Of a DNA stretch of 64,000 nucleotides, positions 32,828 through 46,407 are shown piece after piece (position 1 is the stretch's first letter; every line of letters begins with the position of its first letter). Location of the stretch: the NCBI GenBank assembly GCA_003693705.1, contig RBZT01000789.1:1-64000 (forward strand), read 5' to 3'. A model generated the notes under the pieces. The model saw only the letters and a program-made list of their open reading frames with translations. It was not told the DNA's origin and did no database searches. This DNA comes from Polymyxa betae (Eukaryota > Endomyxa > Phytomyxea > Plasmodiophorida > Plasmodiophoridae). A program made the translations under genes and the position numbers.

Positions 32828-32940
32828 CATTACACTACGTTTTTCGCATTAAAAGTTTTGTTTTACACAGCCGACTTCGTGACTTCGTGATGGAACAAAC
32901 AGTTATCACTTGACATAAGGCATAAGCCATATATTGGGAT

Positions 32941-34330
32941 TTAAGCAGGGATTTCCAACCAATACTGATCTTCCAGCGCTTTTAGCAGAGAATTGGTTAT
33001 CTTGAACTGAGAAGCTCGTGACAAAATCTTGAGAGTCAAGTTTAAAAAATACGAATATGGAAAAGGAAACAACAAACCGACCTCATCCACATCTCCGCAA
33101 AGCAGTGTCGAAGGACGATGTTTAACAGCCTGAATAATCATCTCGAAACGCATATGGAGAAGCTGTGGTTCAGCACGCCCCAAGATTGCCAAAGCAACCT
33201 TGACCAGCGATTTCCAGCCGAATATTAAAAACAGGTCCCAAATTCGGCCGACATCGCATACAGCGAACGAATACGTGAAGAGAGAAATAAACCATTCCGA
33301 GGCGTATAACTCGCCAGATACTGCTTCCTCGGACAGATGGAGATGTAATGTCTGACCACATATATCTCAGATCCTCCATAAGCGGAAAGCGTTTTTTAAT
33401 CGTACTGGTAAATACATCGCTAAAAGTCTATCAAGTTGATAGAGGCAGAGCCGAAGATGAGGTAGACCAGGGGCAAAGATCCACCTGAAGCTGATGTTAG
33501 CTTCGAAACGGAGCAAAACTCAGCTTCAGCATACCTGAGCTGATAGTCCTGCATTAGAATGTCGAAAAAGGCAAACGCCTTAGTTTCAATTTCTAACGTC
33601 AACAGATAGGCAGCGACGTAGTTCATTCCCTGGCAATACCCGACCTAGGACAAAGTGTAAAGTGCCCGCCTTCCGCATAAAGCAAAAAACAAGTGACCTG
33701 GCGATCGGCAAGCGCATAACAGGATAACAAGCGGAATAAAGACTCGGATTTGGAGCCAGAACGAAATATTTCCACATCCGGCATTGTCCTTCACATAAAT
33801 GAAGTCAGTAAAAATCAAACTTGTCAAAAATCGTATATCAAGGCAGCTTAAAGAGAGGATGTAAAACAAAAGGAGGCCCTACCTAGCGATATCGCGCTGT
33901 ATCCGAGCCACAGTGGCATCATTATCGAAGGGATCTTCTCCGACATTAACCAGTTGCTAACAATACGTAGTCAGATATCGGATCAGCCATGAGGCTAGGT
34001 TATTAGTACACAGTACAGATGTGCACTTTGAGCGAGACGATCATTGGCGTCCAAGACGGCGATCCTATCACAATACGTTAGACGTTTGGGCTGAACGACG
34101 TTGTATTCTTCTGACCAGTATCGGAAACGCTGATCATTGTGAAAATCTCCTCGCCAAACCACTTGCTTGAGGTATGGTTTGTAGCGGAACAGGCCACAAA
34201 GGAACCGGTTCCAGCTGCTGTTTACAGAACGAAGCGAGAAACATGTGGAAACGTCCATAAACATCATGATGTTAGACATCACATTGGCAGGTAATCCAAG
34301 CGGAATGGTATCTGCTCACCGATATCAATT
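32941..34330 (-). CDS. F-box-like N-terminus plus TBC (RabGAP) domain
   Basis: Exons read on the minus strand. The first (about 34310-33995) starts with an F-box-like segment, LPANVMSNIMMFMDVSTCF followed by LRSVNSSWNRFLCG, then the start of a TBC domain (VVWRGDFHNDQRFRYWS). Next come VARIQRDIAR, whose Arg is the TBC arginine finger, ESLFRLLSCYALADRQ, and VGYCQGMNYVAAYLL, whose Gln is the second catalytic finger. In a shifted frame around 33330-33190 the next exon reads EWFISLFTYSFAVCDVGRIW and GWKSLVKVALAIL, the final TBC helices. The stop is at 32941. TBC proteins switch off Rab GTPases in vesicle traffic. An F-box would tie it to ubiquitin ligases; this combination is not one I know. The F-box match is moderate, the TBC match strong. 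Start uncertain. Confidence 0.75.
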
Positions 34331-34381
34331 AAAGTAAGAAAAAAATGTCAGAAAATGAAGCGGACGTGGAAAAGTCCTCAT

Positions 34382-34864
34382 TTAAAGATTAAAGGGCAAT
34401 TCATGGAATGAGCACTTTGTTAACACAAACGACAGAAGAGGGGAATTGGGGACACTGAAGAAGAGCACAAGAGAAACAATAACGGCTGTTCGGTTCAAAA
34501 ATATTTGAAGATCAAGTCGGCACAAAGGCTTTGCAAGTAAAAGGTTCCGACAATGTCGAAACAAAGCAAAAATTATTCTACCGATGTCAATGGAATTTTG
34601 GAGACGAGGCAGACGAACAGGACCTCGATAACGATGATCATGACAAGCTTCATTCGAAAGAGTCGCAGCGCGACCTGCATCGAGCTCAGCGCGGCGCTTT
34701 TCAGCCTGCTCTTGGCGTCGTCGTCGATTTCGGGTGCTGATCTGATCCTGGACAACCATGGCGCCAGCACCAGCAGCCACAGCTAACAGTCCTAAAGCCA
34801 GGGCCATGCCGGGCGATGACCCGCCACCGCCACCGCCGCCGCCTTGGCCTGGCCCACCCCGCAT
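34382..34864 (-). CDS. Small Gly-rich single-pass membrane protein (3' end uncertain)
   Basis: From the ATG at 34864 the frame begins with a Gly run (MRGGPGQGGGGGGGGSS), then a transmembrane helix (MALALGLLAVAAGAGAMVV), then a basic, charged helix (STRNRRRRQEQAEKRRAELDAG). The frame stays open to 34382, but the last half has a different character and includes a candidate donor GTAGAA near 34597, so the true C-terminus may come from a short further exon. No family is recognised. A small glycine-lead, one-helix, basic-tail protein could be a mitochondrial or ER adaptor, but this is only a guess. Confidence 0.5.
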   Translation of the reverse strand: MRGGPGQGGGGGGGGSSPGMALALGLLAVAAGAGAMVVQDQISTRNRRRRQEQAEKRRAELDAGRAATLSNEACHDHRYRGPVRLPRLQNSIDIGRIIFALFRHCRNLLLAKPLCRLDLQIFLNRTAVIVSLVLFFSVPNSPLLSFVLTKCSFHELPFNL

Positions 34865-34873
34865 CAATGAAAA

Positions 34874-35464
34874 TGAACGGCACCGAATCCAACGCTAAAG
34901 CAGAATTAAAGTGCACTTTGAAATTCTCATCCACATTTCGGTGGCTTTTTATGGCATTATTCCCTTTGCAAGACATATTGCGTAAGGCGCACTTTTTAAA
35001 AGGATTTTCACTTTGTCCTGCTCACTTAGAGAATCATCTGAAAATACGCAAGATAGAATACCGGTAATATGTACGGTAGTAAACAAACTTCAGTCACTGG
35101 AAACAATTCGAAACACTTTAATTCATTTCTTCTGGGAAATCAATTTTCATCCCTTCTGGTGGGAATCCGTTTTTCATCTTGTTTTTTTGCTAGCTTAAAG
35201 GGTCAAGTCCTTTCCGATCAGACCTGACCGCCACGGCTTTTACCAGACAGGCCTTAGAGAGAAAATAAGATAACAGAGTTATGGACATGATTGTGCAAGT
35301 TCAGGTATTGATAATGATAAATTGCAAAATTGCAGATTCGCAAAAGTTAAAAAGAAGACATCAAATAAAAACTTTATGTAACCAAAAACTGCGAGAGTGC
35401 GCAGCTTTTGCCAAATAGTGAAAGTCCTCGCAGTTCTCTTGCCGCTCAGCAAACGGCTGCCGCC
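34874..35464. other. Divergent spacer, no supported feature
   Basis: Lies between the small membrane protein gene (minus) and the IPI1-like gene (plus) and should carry both promoters. Only short chance frames are present. Confidence 0.45.
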
Positions 35465-37489
35465 ATGGTCCGGACCAAGAAGAAGGCCTCGGGGCATGCG
35501 GCGGATTTCAAGAAGGTCAAGCAGAGGGTCGGAGGGCGAAAGGTCGCCCCGGCCAATGAAACCCGAACCGAATTCCGTTCGAAGCGAATCAATGTCCCGC
35601 AGCAGATGCAGCGCCGCCCGGACGGCGTCGACGCCGGCCCGGACCTGAACGTCGCCGATCTGCTCAGCAAAACGCAGCATCACAACGCCCGCGAACGTCG
35701 CCAGGCCCTGGAACAGCTGCGCCGCGCTTTGCAACGTTTCCATGGTAACGTGACATACGCCGCCACGGTAACGAACATCATTCGGGTCGTATCACGTCTC
35801 ATTCTCGACGACGATGGCGGCGTCCGCCGCGCTCTGCATGGCCTGCTTCGATCCGCGGATTTCGCGCTGATCGCGTCGTTCGCTGCCGACCAATTACACC
35901 GCTTCGTTCTGGCTGCCATGACGCACCCTTCCATGGCGATCCGGGTCGATGGCGTCGCTGCCCTCGACGCCATCGTCGACGTGGCCGCCGGCGCCACGTC
36001 GGGTGTCCGCGAGCAGTATCTCTCTGCTATGGTCGCCGCCTTAACAGAGCGCACAGAGACCGACGCTCTCGGTCTCGGCAAAGGCTCGCTCAGCGCCGCT
36101 CTTCGCTGCTGTGTGGTGTTGCTGGCGACCGACACCCCAGCACCCCAAACCCTAAATCCTACCCCCAATCTCGCTCTCCTTCACACTCCAGATCCTTTCC
36201 AACTTCCCCCAACGCCTTCCGTGCCTCTCTCCGCCGACCTCATCGAACAGCTCGCCGCCACTCTCATCGAATGCGCTATCGAGAGCGCCGGCGACAACGC
36301 CTTCAGTTTATCGCTCTGTGTCCAGGGCCTGTACGCCTGCCTCGGGCCGCGCCTTCCCAAGACTATTTGCGATCGCGTTTGCGATCACATCCTGCCACTG
36401 TTCGAGGCGCCTTTCGCGGACCAAGATCTGAAGCTACAAATATGTCGTCTGGCGGCGTCTCTGCTACAATCTCTCCCAGATCATATGACGCCCTTCCTAT
36501 CACGATCATTGTCGTCATCGGACCTGTCGCTACAGATTCTGCTTCTAATCGACAACCTTCCACTCACGCTAACAGAAGCCTTCCTTGGCGCTCTTGAGAC
36601 CATCACGCCGTCGTCCGCCGTACTCGACGTCTGCCGGAGATTCTTCCCGCAGTTCAGCAACGACGTTCGCGAGCGCGTCCTGAACGTTGTCTCGCGACGT
36701 TTCGCAACCGCCAGCTCCGACGCCATCACATTGCTGCTGGATGGCGTCCGCCTCTATCAAACGCCATTCGATGCCCTTCTGCTCTTACACCAGATGAACC
36801 GCATCATACCGGCCGACCAGGCGCGGATCGCGGCTCTATTCGGATACGTCGAGCTCGGGACGGCGGCCCTGGCGCCAATGGCGTCGGCGGTCAGCGACGC
36901 CGCCATCTCCGTCACGGCACGATCGCTGCTGCTCGATCTCGTACTGGACCGCGCGCTGCTGCTGCCGCCCGACGCCGTCCTGTCCCTGCTGCTGACGGCT
37001 GCCGCGCATTGCGACGAGATGCTGCCGTCGGTCCGATCGGCGTTATCGCGCTTGGAGACGCAGCGCGCCGGTGTTTGCTCGGCGGCCTTCGATGCCATTG
37101 TCCGTCTGCTTCCGACCCGCGATGATCGTGGGCAAGTACGGCGGCTGGTGTCCGTGTCGGCCGGCTGTATGACGCTGGCGTCGCATCCGGAACGTATCAT
37201 CGAGCATGTTTGGTCTGTATGGGAGGAAGCGATCGATCGTCGGTCGTGTATCGAGATTGTATCAGCGGCGGCGATCATGCCCGAGGCGCTGTTGGCGTTC
37301 CTGCGCCAAACGACGTCGGTCGATGCGGATGCGTTCACGGCCTTGTTGGAGACCGAGGCGCTTCGGCGATGCTGGGTGCCGCATCGCAAATCGATCGAGG
37401 CGGTTCTGACATGTTTAACGCCCTCTCTGACCGATGCTCAGCGTCATTATGTGGATGCGGAAATGTCCATCATTTTTGGTCTGAAATGA
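35465..37489 (+). CDS. IPI1/TEX10-like pre-60S ribosome biogenesis factor
   Basis: An intronless frame of 674 residues from an ATG in a strong Kozak context (GCCGCCATGG). The N-terminus is very basic and has the family signature: DFKKVKQRVGGRK, then FRSKRINVPQQ. In yeast Ipi1 and human TEX10 this region binds the Rix1 complex, which removes ITS2 and matures the 60S subunit in the nucleus. The rest is a long ARM/HEAT-type helical repeat (for example TVTNIIRVVSRLILDDDGGV, AMTHPSMAIRVDGVAALDAI). The gene has a high share of G/C-ending codons, like RPS5 and the cysteine-rich cluster. An AAACCCTAA occurs inside the coding region at 36147-36155 and encodes part of a Pro/Asn/Thr-rich loop; there it is probably chance. 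Confidence 0.88.
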   Translation: MVRTKKKASGHAADFKKVKQRVGGRKVAPANETRTEFRSKRINVPQQMQRRPDGVDAGPDLNVADLLSKTQHHNARERRQALEQLRRALQRFHGNVTYAATVTNIIRVVSRLILDDDGGVRRALHGLLRSADFALIASFAADQLHRFVLAAMTHPSMAIRVDGVAALDAIVDVAAGATSGVREQYLSAMVAALTERTETDALGLGKGSLSAALRCCVVLLATDTPAPQTLNPTPNLALLHTPDPFQLPPTPSVPLSADLIEQLAATLIECAIESAGDNAFSLSLCVQGLYACLGPRLPKTICDRVCDHILPLFEAPFADQDLKLQICRLAASLLQSLPDHMTPFLSRSLSSSDLSLQILLLIDNLPLTLTEAFLGALETITPSSAVLDVCRRFFPQFSNDVRERVLNVVSRRFATASSDAITLLLDGVRLYQTPFDALLLLHQMNRIIPADQARIAALFGYVELGTAALAPMASAVSDAAISVTARSLLLDLVLDRALLLPPDAVLSLLLTAAAHCDEMLPSVRSALSRLETQRAGVCSAAFDAIVRLLPTRDDRGQVRRLVSVSAGCMTLASHPERIIEHVWSVWEEAIDRRSCIEIVSAAAIMPEALLAFLRQTTSVDADAFTALLETEALRRCWVPHRKSIEAVLTCLTPSLTDAQRHYVDAEMSIIFGLK

Positions 37490-37715
37490 GAATCTAGTTG
37501 ATTATCACCCTCGATTTTAATCGCGGCCTTTAAATAAATCTATTCCAATCTCCATCTAAGACCGTCATTGTATTCAGCGCCAGCTAACTCGATCTCTTTT
37601 GTTCTTATCTCTTGTTGTGGCTTCGACTCGGTAACGTTCTTGTTTAACTAAGAGCAATCTCAAGAATCCAATCCAGGAGGTCTCGTCATTCCCTCTCAAC
37701 GTTGTATCGCGAGCT

Positions 37716-38160
37716 TCATCTGGTTAAGAGCAGGCGATCCATCGGCGTGCTATTGATAAACACATCGTGTCTTAAGTTCGTGCAAACCAACCTGAAACCA
37801 GATGCGATCGGCAAATCGAACTGGCTATCAAAAAGACCATTCTCATCGCTCGAGACTGCAAACAACGGGCCACGTTTATTGTTCTGGCTGTTTCCAAATG
37901 TGATAACACAGTTCGCTGCGTTTTCGTCAGGAGAATAATCGGCAACGAAAAAACTTTGTTCAGGTTTCAGAAGCCCAGTGAGATTGTGTGAACAGAATGA
38001 CATTGATGTGCGACAATGTTGTACAAGGTCATCGCTGATGCCGTTCTGCTCCATTGAAGGAACGACAATGAAGAGGTATGGGCCGAATTCGCAACGAATA
38101 TCCAGTAAAATCGACGTTCTCTAAATAGCATTCTGTGCGATCAGCGTGGCCATCCTGAAA
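37716..38160 (-). CDS. Hypothetical protein, possibly two exons, upstream of RPS5
   Basis: A 112-codon minus-strand frame (38054-37716) has an even, globular composition without low complexity (FFVADYSPDENAANCVITFG). Another frame just upstream (about 38150-38040) reads DGHADRTECYLENVDFTGY and might be a preceding exon in a different phase. No domain is recognised. It is divergent from RPS5, whose promoter would overlap the 5' end, and convergent with the IPI1-like gene. Could be a spurious frame. Confidence 0.35.
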
Positions 38161-38317
38161 TACGTCTAAACGAGACAAACCCGCTTATCTGTTCTCAAAG
38201 CAACTGAAGCCTTCGAATGCCGAATAACAAAGGCGGAACTATTAAGAACCTGCCCATATAATATAGTCGAGAGGGCCACGGAGTCCGCGACGGCATCTTC
38301 ACTTCATTGTCAACAAG

Positions 38318-38972
38318 ATGGCGACCAACTATGCTGTCGAAATCAAGCTGTTCGGCAAGTGGTCGTTCGATGACGTCCAGCTGACCGACATCTCTCTGGC
38401 CGATTACATCGCCGTCAAGGAGAAGAACGCTCTGTTCCTGCCTCACTCGGCCGGTCGCTTCCAGACCAAGCGCTTCCGCAAGGCTCAATGCAACATCGTC
38501 GAGCGTCTCGTCTGCTCGCTGATGATGCACGGCCGCAACAACGGAAAGAAGCTGATGGCCGTCCGTATCGTCAAGCACACCTTCGAACTGATCCATCTGA
38601 TGACCGGCGACAACCCCATCCAGGTCTTCGTCAACGCCGTCCAGAACTGCGGTCCTCGTGAAGACTCGACCCGAATCGGGTCGGCCGGTGTCGTCCGTCG
38701 TCAGGCCGTCGATGTCTCGCCTCTGCGTCGTGTCAACCAGTCCATCTATCTGATCACGACCGGAGCGCGGGCCGCCGCCTTCCGCAACATCAAGACCATC
38801 GCCGAATGTCTGGCCGATGAGATCGTTGCCGCCGCCGCCAACGACAACCAGAAGTCGTACGCGATCAAGAAGAAGGACGAAATCGAGCGTGTCGCCAAGG
38901 TATGTGAGAGTTTCGTTGTATCCCGTTGTGGCGTGGTTTCATTGAGCATTTGTGTCTTAGGCCAACCGATAA
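38318..38972 (+). CDS. RPS5: 40S ribosomal protein S5 (uS7)
   Basis: Join of 38318..38899 and 38961..38972 gives 197 residues. It contains the whole eukaryotic uS7 core: [66 protein letters not shown] and [16 protein letters not shown]. The protein sits in the head of the small subunit next to the mRNA exit site. The last exon is only twelve bases (GCC AAC CGA TAA), after a 61-base GT-AG intron; without it, the frame runs on into intron sequence and gives a wrong C-terminus. The ending VAK-ANR matches the universal ending of eukaryotic RPS5. Strongly C-ending codon use indicates high expression. Confidence 0.97.
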
Positions 38973-39294
38973 ATTTGTTCGTTTGTTGCTTACATTTACC
39001 TCCTTTTGCAATAAACCATTCATCGTTCTTGATCTTCATCCTGCTTGTCTGTAATTTATAGATTAAAATCGTTCGCGAATTTGGATCACTGCTAGAAGAT
39101 TCTGGTTCTATGAGATCTGTGTTTTTTTTGCAGCTGAGAAACGATAGCTTTGGCAGAAATGATCTTAAAAGTCTGAAATAATTGTCATCGTCTTGGATTT
39201 AAACGAAACATCGCCAACAACTACATTTTACTGGAGATTTCCGTAATCGAACAACTCGGCTTTTATATTAACGATAGATAACGAAGTATGATAG
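38973..39294. other. Spacer between convergent genes
   Basis: 3' flanks of RPS5 (plus) and the ABHD17-like gene (minus). AT-rich, no supported feature. Confidence 0.5.
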
Positions 39295-40745
39295 TCATCG
39301 CTGCACTGAGTTCGCAAGAGTTTCGAGGCTCTCAACAGAAACGGAAATAATCACATCTTTGACGTCCATCCCTTTCTCCAGGAACCTCAAATATTCATCG
39401 ACCTTCTCAAAGAACTTGCTTCTTTGCTCTATATTGGACTGATTAAAATGATAGACTGATCGAATAAGGATGATTACCGATTTCGATATCATTATGGCCA
39501 GCGCCTTCTACAAACCAACTATTCCGCAACATCAGATTGTAAGAAAAAAATAAAAGATATAGGCAAGCACTGACGGTTCGTATTTCTTTTGCGATTTCTC
39601 GTACAAGGTCTACAGACACTGTTAATCACAGCCAAGCAAGCAAAGCAGCAGCATAATTCGAAAAAGCAACAACGATAAAAAAGAAGAAGAAATAAGACAT
39701 GACAAAACTTACAGCGCCATGATGTACTGGAACTTCTCTATCATCGCATCCATGAATGATGTATATTGGGGCATGAACTTCACAGATGATGTCGACATTG
39801 CTATGTACCGACATTAGCAGACAGATCAACATGCAGCGATCGTCTTCATTACATACTTGAGAATATCAAACCAATGGGTCTTGTTTACCGGACGCATGAC
39901 CCGCATGCCAGACATCAATGGAGAATGCAGAATAACGCCAGCAATATCCTGTCGTTCGGAAGCCAATTCTAGGGTTGGAGAGGTTCCTAAAAAAACATTA
40001 AAAAACGATAAAACTATCCTAAGATTGACCTAAAGATTGCCCATATAAAATGATGGAGGATGGAGCGATTTGAAGCTCTTCAGTCATGTACTTGAACGCA
40101 GATTGGATATCTCTTGCAAGACGCGCTACCGAGGGTCGCCCGGTACTTTCTCCATACCTTCACAACAATGAGCTTGAAGTCTGGAAGCGAAGCGAATGGA
40201 TACCCCGAGTAATCGTAGGCGAAGATGTTGACTCGCAGCTTGTGGGCAAAATCTAGCAGATGGTCTCGCATGTATCCAATATCGGTCTAAGTAACCAATG
40301 AGAAGTAATTCGTCAAAAACTAGAAGGGAGACCAACAGCATTGCCATGTGAGAACAGGATGGTAAACCTGATATTTGGAGTCAGTGCATGAAAAAAGTAA
40401 TTTTGTCAGAAAATACACCTGGCCGTTGGTACTCGAGCGAAGAAAGCGGCGATCTTCCGCTTCTTGGATACGATGGAGCATAGGAGAAAATCGTCAGAAT
40501 GCACAGGGTTGTAATAGCTGCCGTCAGGCCCAATCAGGTAAAATGTTCGTGCTTCCAGGTCAAGATGGTATCCGGGAGGTGGGGGAAAGAAAACCAGCAC
40601 CCGGCAGACCCTATCTCGGCATCCAATGCACGTTAGGAACCCGAAGCAGCTATAGGGAATCAGGGAAGAAGTCGCAGAAATCGGTCGGTCCCTACCAGAA
40701 TATTCCACACATCAATCAGCAGGGAACCATGAAGCACCTGAGCGA
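39295..40745 (-). CDS. ABHD17-type alpha/beta hydrolase (protein depalmitoylase)
   Basis: Multi-exon minus-strand gene. The first clear coding block has a Cys-rich segment CFGFLTCIGCRDRVC then VFFPPPPGYHLDLEA, which copies the N-terminus of animal ABHD17, where clustered cysteines are palmitoylated and bring the enzyme to membranes. Next come VNIFAYDYSGYPFA, YGESTGRPS, the nucleophile elbow IILYGQSLGT, VILHSPLMSGMRVMRP, and APIYIIHGCDDREVPVHHG with the catalytic Asp. The last exons read EGAGHNDIEI, holding the catalytic His, then FFEKVDEYLRFLEKG. ABHD17 enzymes remove palmitate from Ras and other proteins. All three catalytic residues (Ser, Asp, His) are present. The position of the first exon and start codon is not fixed. 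Confidence 0.85.
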
Positions 40746-40749
40746 ATGA

Positions 40750-41229
40750 ATGAACGAGACTTTCGTCCGATTAGAGAGCTTTCCACTTCCAGCTCCAGGC
40801 TTCAGTACGGGAGCGGAGGAGCGGCCTTGCCTCTCCCCCAAATTTCTTTACATTTTTTTTTATTTTTTTTCAGCTAGACTCTAAAAGCATTTCCTTCTTG
40901 CAAATTTAGTTTGTAAGAAGCTGCCTATTTTTTTATTGCACTATTCGATTTTCTTGGTCGTTGATTGCAAAGCTTATACATGTAGAAACGGTATCTTCGC
41001 GTAGTTCTTGATTAAGAGTCGGGTATTAAGGCAGATTATGCATGCAGCAGCTCAGCTATACGATGGAACCATGCCTTCGTACCAGCTATACAGTATGTCT
41101 AGAATCCTGCATTTGGGAACGATTGGAAAATGGAGCGCGGCCTCCACATTCAAATAAAGGGATGCGCCTATCGACGACTGCCACTTAAGATTCTCTTAAG
41201 AAGTGTTCTCAATACGTTTACAACTTGAG
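40750..41229. other. Divergent spacer with T-rich tracts
   Basis: Between the ABHD17-like gene (minus) and the beta-oxidation gene (plus). Contains T-runs at 40852-40870. No supported gene or RNA. Confidence 0.5.
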
Positions 41230-44115
<2,886 letters not shown>

Positions 44116-44385
44116 TCATGAAACTATTTCAAAGCAGCAATGAGATAGGTTTGCAAAAGTCTAATACAGATGATTGCTCTTTCAATTTCGCTTCTTGGAA
44201 CCATTTACCGACTTCGGTGTACAGCATCCGTAGTATAAGATTTGTAAAGTCAGGATGGCATTCAATGAGAACGACAACAGTAAATCATTTAGAACTGAAT
44301 CAGTCTAAGAATCAGAAACCAAGACCGCATTCGCTTTTTACCAGTCCAGCTAAATGCACCGGGATCGCCAAATGTAGTTGCAATT

Positions 44386-45291
44386 CTAGCGATATTCCCA
44401 GCGGTCTGAAGTCCTTGAGTTATCAGCGATAATTGTCCGGTTCCACAGGACTACAATCAAAATAATTAGGCCCGTTAGTTTGCAGATTGAGGTCAACTCT
44501 CTTTGTACCATGTAGTTCGTGAAAATCTGTGGCAATTTGCTAGCAGCGAATGCAAAAACGCAAGACTGTCTCAACAATTGAAGTTGGTTCTGACTAATGC
44601 CAGCTCCAGTCAGAGCGTATGCAAATACGGCATAGACGGCCACGAATGATGAAAGTGTGAAGACTGATCGCTTTCGACCAGAATACTTCCACAACAATCC
44701 AAGAATGATGAAATCTGAAAGTCAATCAATGCTGTACATCAGTAATATATTGATAAAACAAAACAGGGCAATTATGTTCGGATAAAGGCAGATCATGGTT
44801 GAATTTTCAAGGTACAGCAATACGTACTTTGAACTATAATGAAGCACGATTCACCATACGAGCTAAAAGGGACCCCAGTTCGAACAGCAAAGGCAATAGT
44901 AACCGATAAACTACAGAAGCATTAGCTCATAATCACACAGAAGCCTAATCATCTTACGCATAGACTTCCAGAAGGTACATAACAGCAGATAATCCTTTAG
45001 CGCTTCGCCCTAGAACAATTTTGATAATTTGGGGAAGCTTTAGAATGGCGCTGGCGCCGATAATCGCAAACCCGACTGCCTATACCATTGCATTAGACCA
45101 TGTAAACCAATATTGGATCGTTGGAGAAACGAGCAAACGAATTCAATGAACCTGCCGACCTTGCTTAAAGCGACAGTGGCACATTTCCGGTCTGTGTAGT
45201 TGCCCTGTTTCACAACGGTCTCATAGCAACGACCAGGAAGGAAACCGAGATCGCGGGCGACCGCGACCAGGCGCTCAAGCAGCGACGCCAT
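44386..45291 (-). CDS. MPDU1: MPDU1 (mannose-P-dolichol utilisation defect 1), PQ-loop membrane protein
   Basis: Starts at the ATG at 45291. Exon 1 reads LGFLPGRCYETVVKQGNY, matching MPDU1's LPEKCYD region; exon 2 has the first PQ loop AILKLPQIIKIVLGRSAKGL; then FAVRTGVPFSSYGE; and the last exon (44697-44386) has the second PQ loop FAASKLPQIFTNYMVQRELTS. Several hydrophobic helices as expected for a seven-pass ER protein. MPDU1 is needed for use of dolichol-linked sugars in N-glycosylation and GPI-anchor assembly. The tail after the last helix (WNRTIIADNS) is short and may carry glycosylation signals. Four exons with GT-AG introns. It converges on the end of the beta-oxidation gene. Confidence 0.88.
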
Positions 45292-45430
45292 AACAATACC
45301 GCAATGTCTCTCTGGCCTCTCTCTACTCCGGTCAACCTCCAAACCCTCCTCGAGTCACGACAGCGTGTAACAAACATATATCGACTCTTCAGAGATGTTT
45401 TATGATTATCTAAGCATACGTATTGGGCTG

Positions 45431-46263
45431 TCAACGCTGCCGATATCGCCTTCTTTCCTGAAGGTTGATTCGGGTGTATGCTGAGCCGATTGCTGTTGGG
45501 GACTTTCTAGGTGATATCATGGCGTTCAATCGATCGATATCGCCCAGGACTTGGCTGTAACTCTGTGTCATTATTGTCGCGGCTTGTATCGCCGCTTTCA
45601 ACGAGGTGTCGTCTTCATCGTCTTCATTTTCGTCGTACTGTGTTATAACCGCTGTCACACTTTAAGTTTCCAAACATAGCCAACTAGCGATGCCTTACTT
45701 GACGAAAATCCGGATTCGTCATCCGATGCTGTATGAAACGGAGACCAGACTCGATCAAACATTGCCCGGCATGAAGTACATTCAGGTAATGTTGCTGCTG
45801 TTTCACGACCATTTCTCTTGTCATTAACTTCAGGCTCTTTGACTTCAATAAATACCTTTTTGTTTTCGTTGACGATATTCAATTCCTCTTGGTCATCTTC
45901 CAGATCATTAGAATTGCCATTTGCTTGTAGCTCGGATTCATCCAAATGGCTGCAATCAGATTCGGTAGATTTCGGCGATTCTCTCATCTCATCGTTTTCG
46001 ATTTTTGATCTAGCAGATGCTGAGGGCGATTCTGGCAGTTTCGGCTTACCATTAGCCAACGCTAATTGTATGCAATGATGGACCTGATTACGAGCCAGAA
46101 GCCTTCTTGCTACTGTCAATGGGTCGTTATCATATTCTTCGACAAATTCTTCGATAAAATGCTCATTCTGGACATTGATCTTGTCTCTGGCCCTGTTGTA
46201 CTCGTCGAACAATTGCTCTAATGAGTCTTTGCGACTTGATGAAATATGAGCCTCTGAACCCAT
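45431..46263 (-). CDS. Acidic hypothetical protein, two exons
   Basis: Exon 1 (46263 to about 45708) starts MGSEAHISSSRKDSLEQLFD and is rich in Glu, Asp, Asn and Ser, with a helical first third (EYNRARDKINVQNEHFIEEF) and a small Cys-containing patch (LPECTSCRAMFD). After an intron of about 55 bases, exon 2 continues VITQYDENEDDEDDTSLKAA with a helix (IQAATIMTQSYSQVL) and a basic Arg-rich end. The frame is kept when the donor after SS and an acceptor before CGGTTATAAC are used. No family is recognised. The profile suggests a cytosolic or nuclear adaptor, but no function can be given. Confidence 0.6.
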
Positions 46264-46407
46264 AGATGGGAATATTGCTTCGAAGTTACGTACGCCAGTC
46301 CATGAAATATCTACTTTTTTTAGTCCAGAGTTCGAGGGGATAAAGGTTTTATTCTTCTAAATAAGATGCAACTTTCTTGAGCAATGATCAAAACATTAGC
46401 CATTTGT

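Noticed and set aside
35680-37389. Long minus-strand frames (162 and 210 codons, Arg/Ser-rich)
   Set aside because: They lie opposite the IPI1-like gene, which has a family-typical N-terminus; high GC content keeps the antisense frames open.
38195-38596. 133-codon minus-strand frame over RPS5
   Set aside because: Shadow of the strongly biased RPS5 codons.
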